From: Candidatus Bipolaricaulis sp.
Lineage (GTDB): Bacteria; Bipolaricaulota; Bipolaricaulia; Bipolaricaulales; Bipolaricaulaceae
NCBI GenBank assembly: GCA_020062805.1
Contig: JAGUVP010000273.1
Coordinates: 1-5,860 of the forward strand
DNA: 5,860 nt
Direction of reading: 5' to 3'
Shown here: piece by piece, positions 4,476-5,860 of the stretch
How positions within the stretch are numbered: the stretch's first letter is position 1
How the letters are laid out: each line of letters starts with the position of its first letter
Program-made: the position numbers and the translations under genes
Notes under the pieces: model-generated
Told to the model about the DNA's origin: nothing
Database searches by the model: none
Seen by the model: only the letters and a program-made list of their open reading frames with translations

Positions 4476-5384
4476 ATGGAGATGACCGTTCACAGACTGA
4501 TCAACGGCGATTCGCGGGACCTCTCCTTCCTCAGTGACGCTTCGGTTCACCTCGTCGTAACCTCGCCCCCCTACTGGAATCTCAAGCGGTACAACGAACA
4601 CCCATGCCAACTCGGCCACATCCAGGATTACGAAGCGTTCCTGTTCGAGTTAGAGAAAGTCTGGAGGCACGTCTACCGAATCCTTGTTCCCGGTGGCCGT
4701 CTGGTGTGCGTCGTCGGGGATGTCTGCGTCGCGAGGCGCGATTTCGGACGCCACCTCGTTTTTCCACTGCACGCCGACATCTGTGTTATTTGCCGGCGCA
4801 TCGGATTCGACAACCTTAACCCCATCATCTGGCACAAGATCGCAAACGCCTCCTATGAGGTCGAGAACGGGTCCAAGTTCCTTGGGAAGCCCTACGAGCC
4901 GAACGCCATCATCAAGAATGATATTGAGTTCATACTGATGCAGCGGAAGCCGGGCGGGTACAGGAAGCCAACGAATAGGCAGCGAGAGGCTAGCCGGATT
5001 GCCAAAGATGACTTTGACCGATGGTTCCAGCAGACATGGAATATCACGGGTGCCTCTACCAAGCAGCATCCCGCCCCGTTCCCATTGGAACTTGCTGCAC
5101 GTCTTGTTCGCATGTTCTCCTTCACCGGTGACACCGTGTTGGACCCGTTTTGCGGGTCCGGGACCACAATGGTCGCGGCACTGCGGACGAGCCGAAACAG
5201 CATCGGTGTTGAGATTGACCCGGAGTATTGCCGAATGACGGCGCGCTACCTGAAAGCTGAGACCGCCGACCTTTTCTCAACCACGAAGCTCCTGTTTGAA
5301 AAGGCAGCTACCGAAACGGCGAGCTCTGTGAAGGAGGATCCCGCCCTATATGAAGTTCGGCCAGCCAGGAAGAGACTTGAATAG
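4476..5384 (+). CDS. DNA (N4-cytosine or N6-adenine) methyltransferase of the RM pair, beta class
   Basis: A 302-residue protein from ATG 4476. The frame stays open back to 4281, but that part overlaps the endonuclease and has no family character; the real N-terminus MTVHRLINGDSRDLSFL is typical. The catalytic motif IV TSPPYWNL is at residues 29-36, a variable target-recognition part at about 105-195, motif X-like HPAPFPLELAARLVRMFS at 198-215, the AdoMet-binding motif I VLDPFCGSGTTMVAAL at 221-236 and the acidic GVEIDPEY at 244-251. IV before I defines the beta class, and TSPPYW is most often seen in N4-cytosine enzymes. It should protect host sites from the upstream endonuclease. The stop TAG overlaps the attC site by its G. 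Confidence 0.92.
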   Translation: MEMTVHRLINGDSRDLSFLSDASVHLVVTSPPYWNLKRYNEHPCQLGHIQDYEAFLFELEKVWRHVYRILVPGGRLVCVVGDVCVARRDFGRHLVFPLHADICVICRRIGFDNLNPIIWHKIANASYEVENGSKFLGKPYEPNAIIKNDIEFILMQRKPGGYRKPTNRQREASRIAKDDFDRWFQQTWNITGASTKQHPAPFPLELAARLVRMFSFTGDTVLDPFCGSGTTMVAALRTSRNSIGVEIDPEYCRMTARYLKAETADLFSTTKLLFEKAATETASSVKEDPALYEVRPARKRLE

Positions 5385-5443
5385 TCCAACAAACGCATGC
5401 AGCGGACGGCGCTTCACGCCGCAGCTGATGCTGGGCGTTAGGC
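5384..5443 (+). other. Integron attC recombination site (59-base element), 60 bp
   Basis: The R'' box GTCCAAC (5384-5390) fits RYYYAAC, and the R' box GTTAGGC (5437-5443) fits GTTRRRY. Between them, GCAT-g-CAGC (5395-5403) pairs with GCTGATGC (5424-5431), leaving G5399 as an extra-helical base on the L'' side. CGGCG (5407-5411) pairs with CGCCG (5417-5421) around the 5-base loop CTTCA. The segments 5391-5394 and 5432-5436 are unpaired, giving the central spacer. Folded single-stranded attC is the substrate of IntI integrases. The position of the extra base gives the orientation R''-L''-L'-R' on the plus strand, so the RM genes upstream are the cassette that this site closes. Confidence 0.87.
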
Positions 5444-5473
5444 CGCGATAGGAACACGGGAGGCGTTCCAGTA

Positions 5474-5860
5474 ATGCCTGCACCACTGGTAACCAAGATC
5501 CTGCAATCGCTGAATCGTGAGGTCATCAACCAACTCGACCTCGCGGCGGCGGTCGAGCATCCTGGTGAGAGCGGCCGCGCGCGGGAGCAGATCATCTCCA
5601 GCTATCTACGCCGGCTGGTCCCTGGGGAGTTCGGCATCGAAACCGGCTTTGTGTTTGACGCTCAGGGCAGTATCAGCAGACAGATCGACGTGGTGATCTA
5701 CCGGACGGGGTACCACCCCGTGTTCGAGATCGGTGGCATCAAGCACTTCATGGTGGAGTCCGTTGTGGTGGTTCTCGAGAACAAGGCGTCCATCGGCAGC
5801 CGTGACAAGCTTCGAGCCGCCCTGGACAACATCAGGTCCGTGAAGGCCCTTGACCGCACA
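5474..5860 (+). CDS. DUF6602-type protein with PD-(D/E)XK-like residues, N-terminal part (3' truncated by window)
   Basis: 129 residues are visible from ATG 5474, with GGGAGG (5458-5463) ten bases upstream; the gene runs off the right edge. Recognisable blocks are EHPGESGRAREQIISSYLRR (28-47), the start of the conserved part; FGIETGFVFDAQGSISRQID (53-72); VVIYRTG (73-79); and FMVESVVVVLENKASIGS (92-109). Asp72 and Glu102-x-Lys104 are spaced like a PD-(D/E)XK nuclease centre. This arrangement matches the family annotated DUF6602, whose function is not established and which I recall as often found near restriction or defence genes. The start lies 30 bp past the attC site, as expected for the first gene of the next cassette. 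It could instead be flanking chromosome. Confidence 0.72.
   Translation, partial: MPAPLVTKILQSLNREVINQLDLAAAVEHPGESGRAREQIISSYLRRLVPGEFGIETGFVFDAQGSISRQIDVVIYRTGYHPVFEIGGIKHFMVESVVVVLENKASIGSRDKLRAALDNIRSVKALDRT

Noticed and set aside
1..5860. tRNA or rRNA genes, CRISPR arrays, insertion-sequence transposases, integrase
   Set aside because: None was recognised on either strand. In particular no tyrosine recombinase is present to account for the attC within this window.

Overview
The window is GC-rich bacterial DNA. It starts in the last third or so of a housekeeping-type stress gene and then runs through an accessory region packed with toxin-antitoxin (TA) and restriction genes. The first gene is the C-terminal end of a hybrid cluster protein (Hcp), which suggests a host that meets anaerobic or nitrosative conditions. 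The sequence does not fix the phylum. Short palindromic C/T-rich and G/A-rich intergenic repeats (three recognisable copies) are scattered among the genes, as in many high-GC environmental genomes.

Layout. 1-305 is the hcp 3' end (+). 306-645 is non-coding and holds two of the palindromic repeats and one GC-rich hairpin. 646-1693 is a plus-strand TA block: a ribbon-helix-helix antitoxin with a RelE/ParE-like toxin behind a good sigma70-type promoter, then hicB-hicA joined by a GTGA overlap. 1754-3222 reads on the minus strand: a vapB-like (Phd/YefM) antitoxin and a vapC PIN toxin with an ATGA overlap, then an MNT-type nucleotidyltransferase (mntA-like), then what looks like a short hepT remnant cut off by the third palindromic repeat. 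3386-3640 (+) is an orphan RelB-like antitoxin whose toxin is missing.

3696-5443 (+) is the most interesting part: an XhoI/PaeR7I-type restriction endonuclease and a DNA methyltransferase 4 bp apart, immediately followed by a well-formed integron attC recombination site (5384-5443) that overlaps the methyltransferase stop codon. The attC has a 5' GTCCAAC and 3' GTTAGGC, arms that fold with an extra-helical G, and an unpaired central spacer. At the left edge lies GTTAGAC (3695-3701), preceded by an attI-like imperfect inverted core, 38 bp before the endonuclease start. The simplest reading is that the restriction-modification pair is a complete two-gene integron cassette, sitting first in an array or at a secondary site. 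No integrase gene is visible in the window. Beyond the attC, starting 30 bp later, is the 5' part of a DUF6602-type gene with PD-(D/E)XK-like residues, which could be the next cassette.

Together the genes form a stability and defence island: at least three complete TA modules, two decayed ones, one restriction-modification system and one further nuclease-like protein, all next to a core gene. The methyltransferase carries the order TSPPY then DPFCGSGTT (beta class), which differs from what I recall for the methylases normally paired with PaeR7I-type enzymes.
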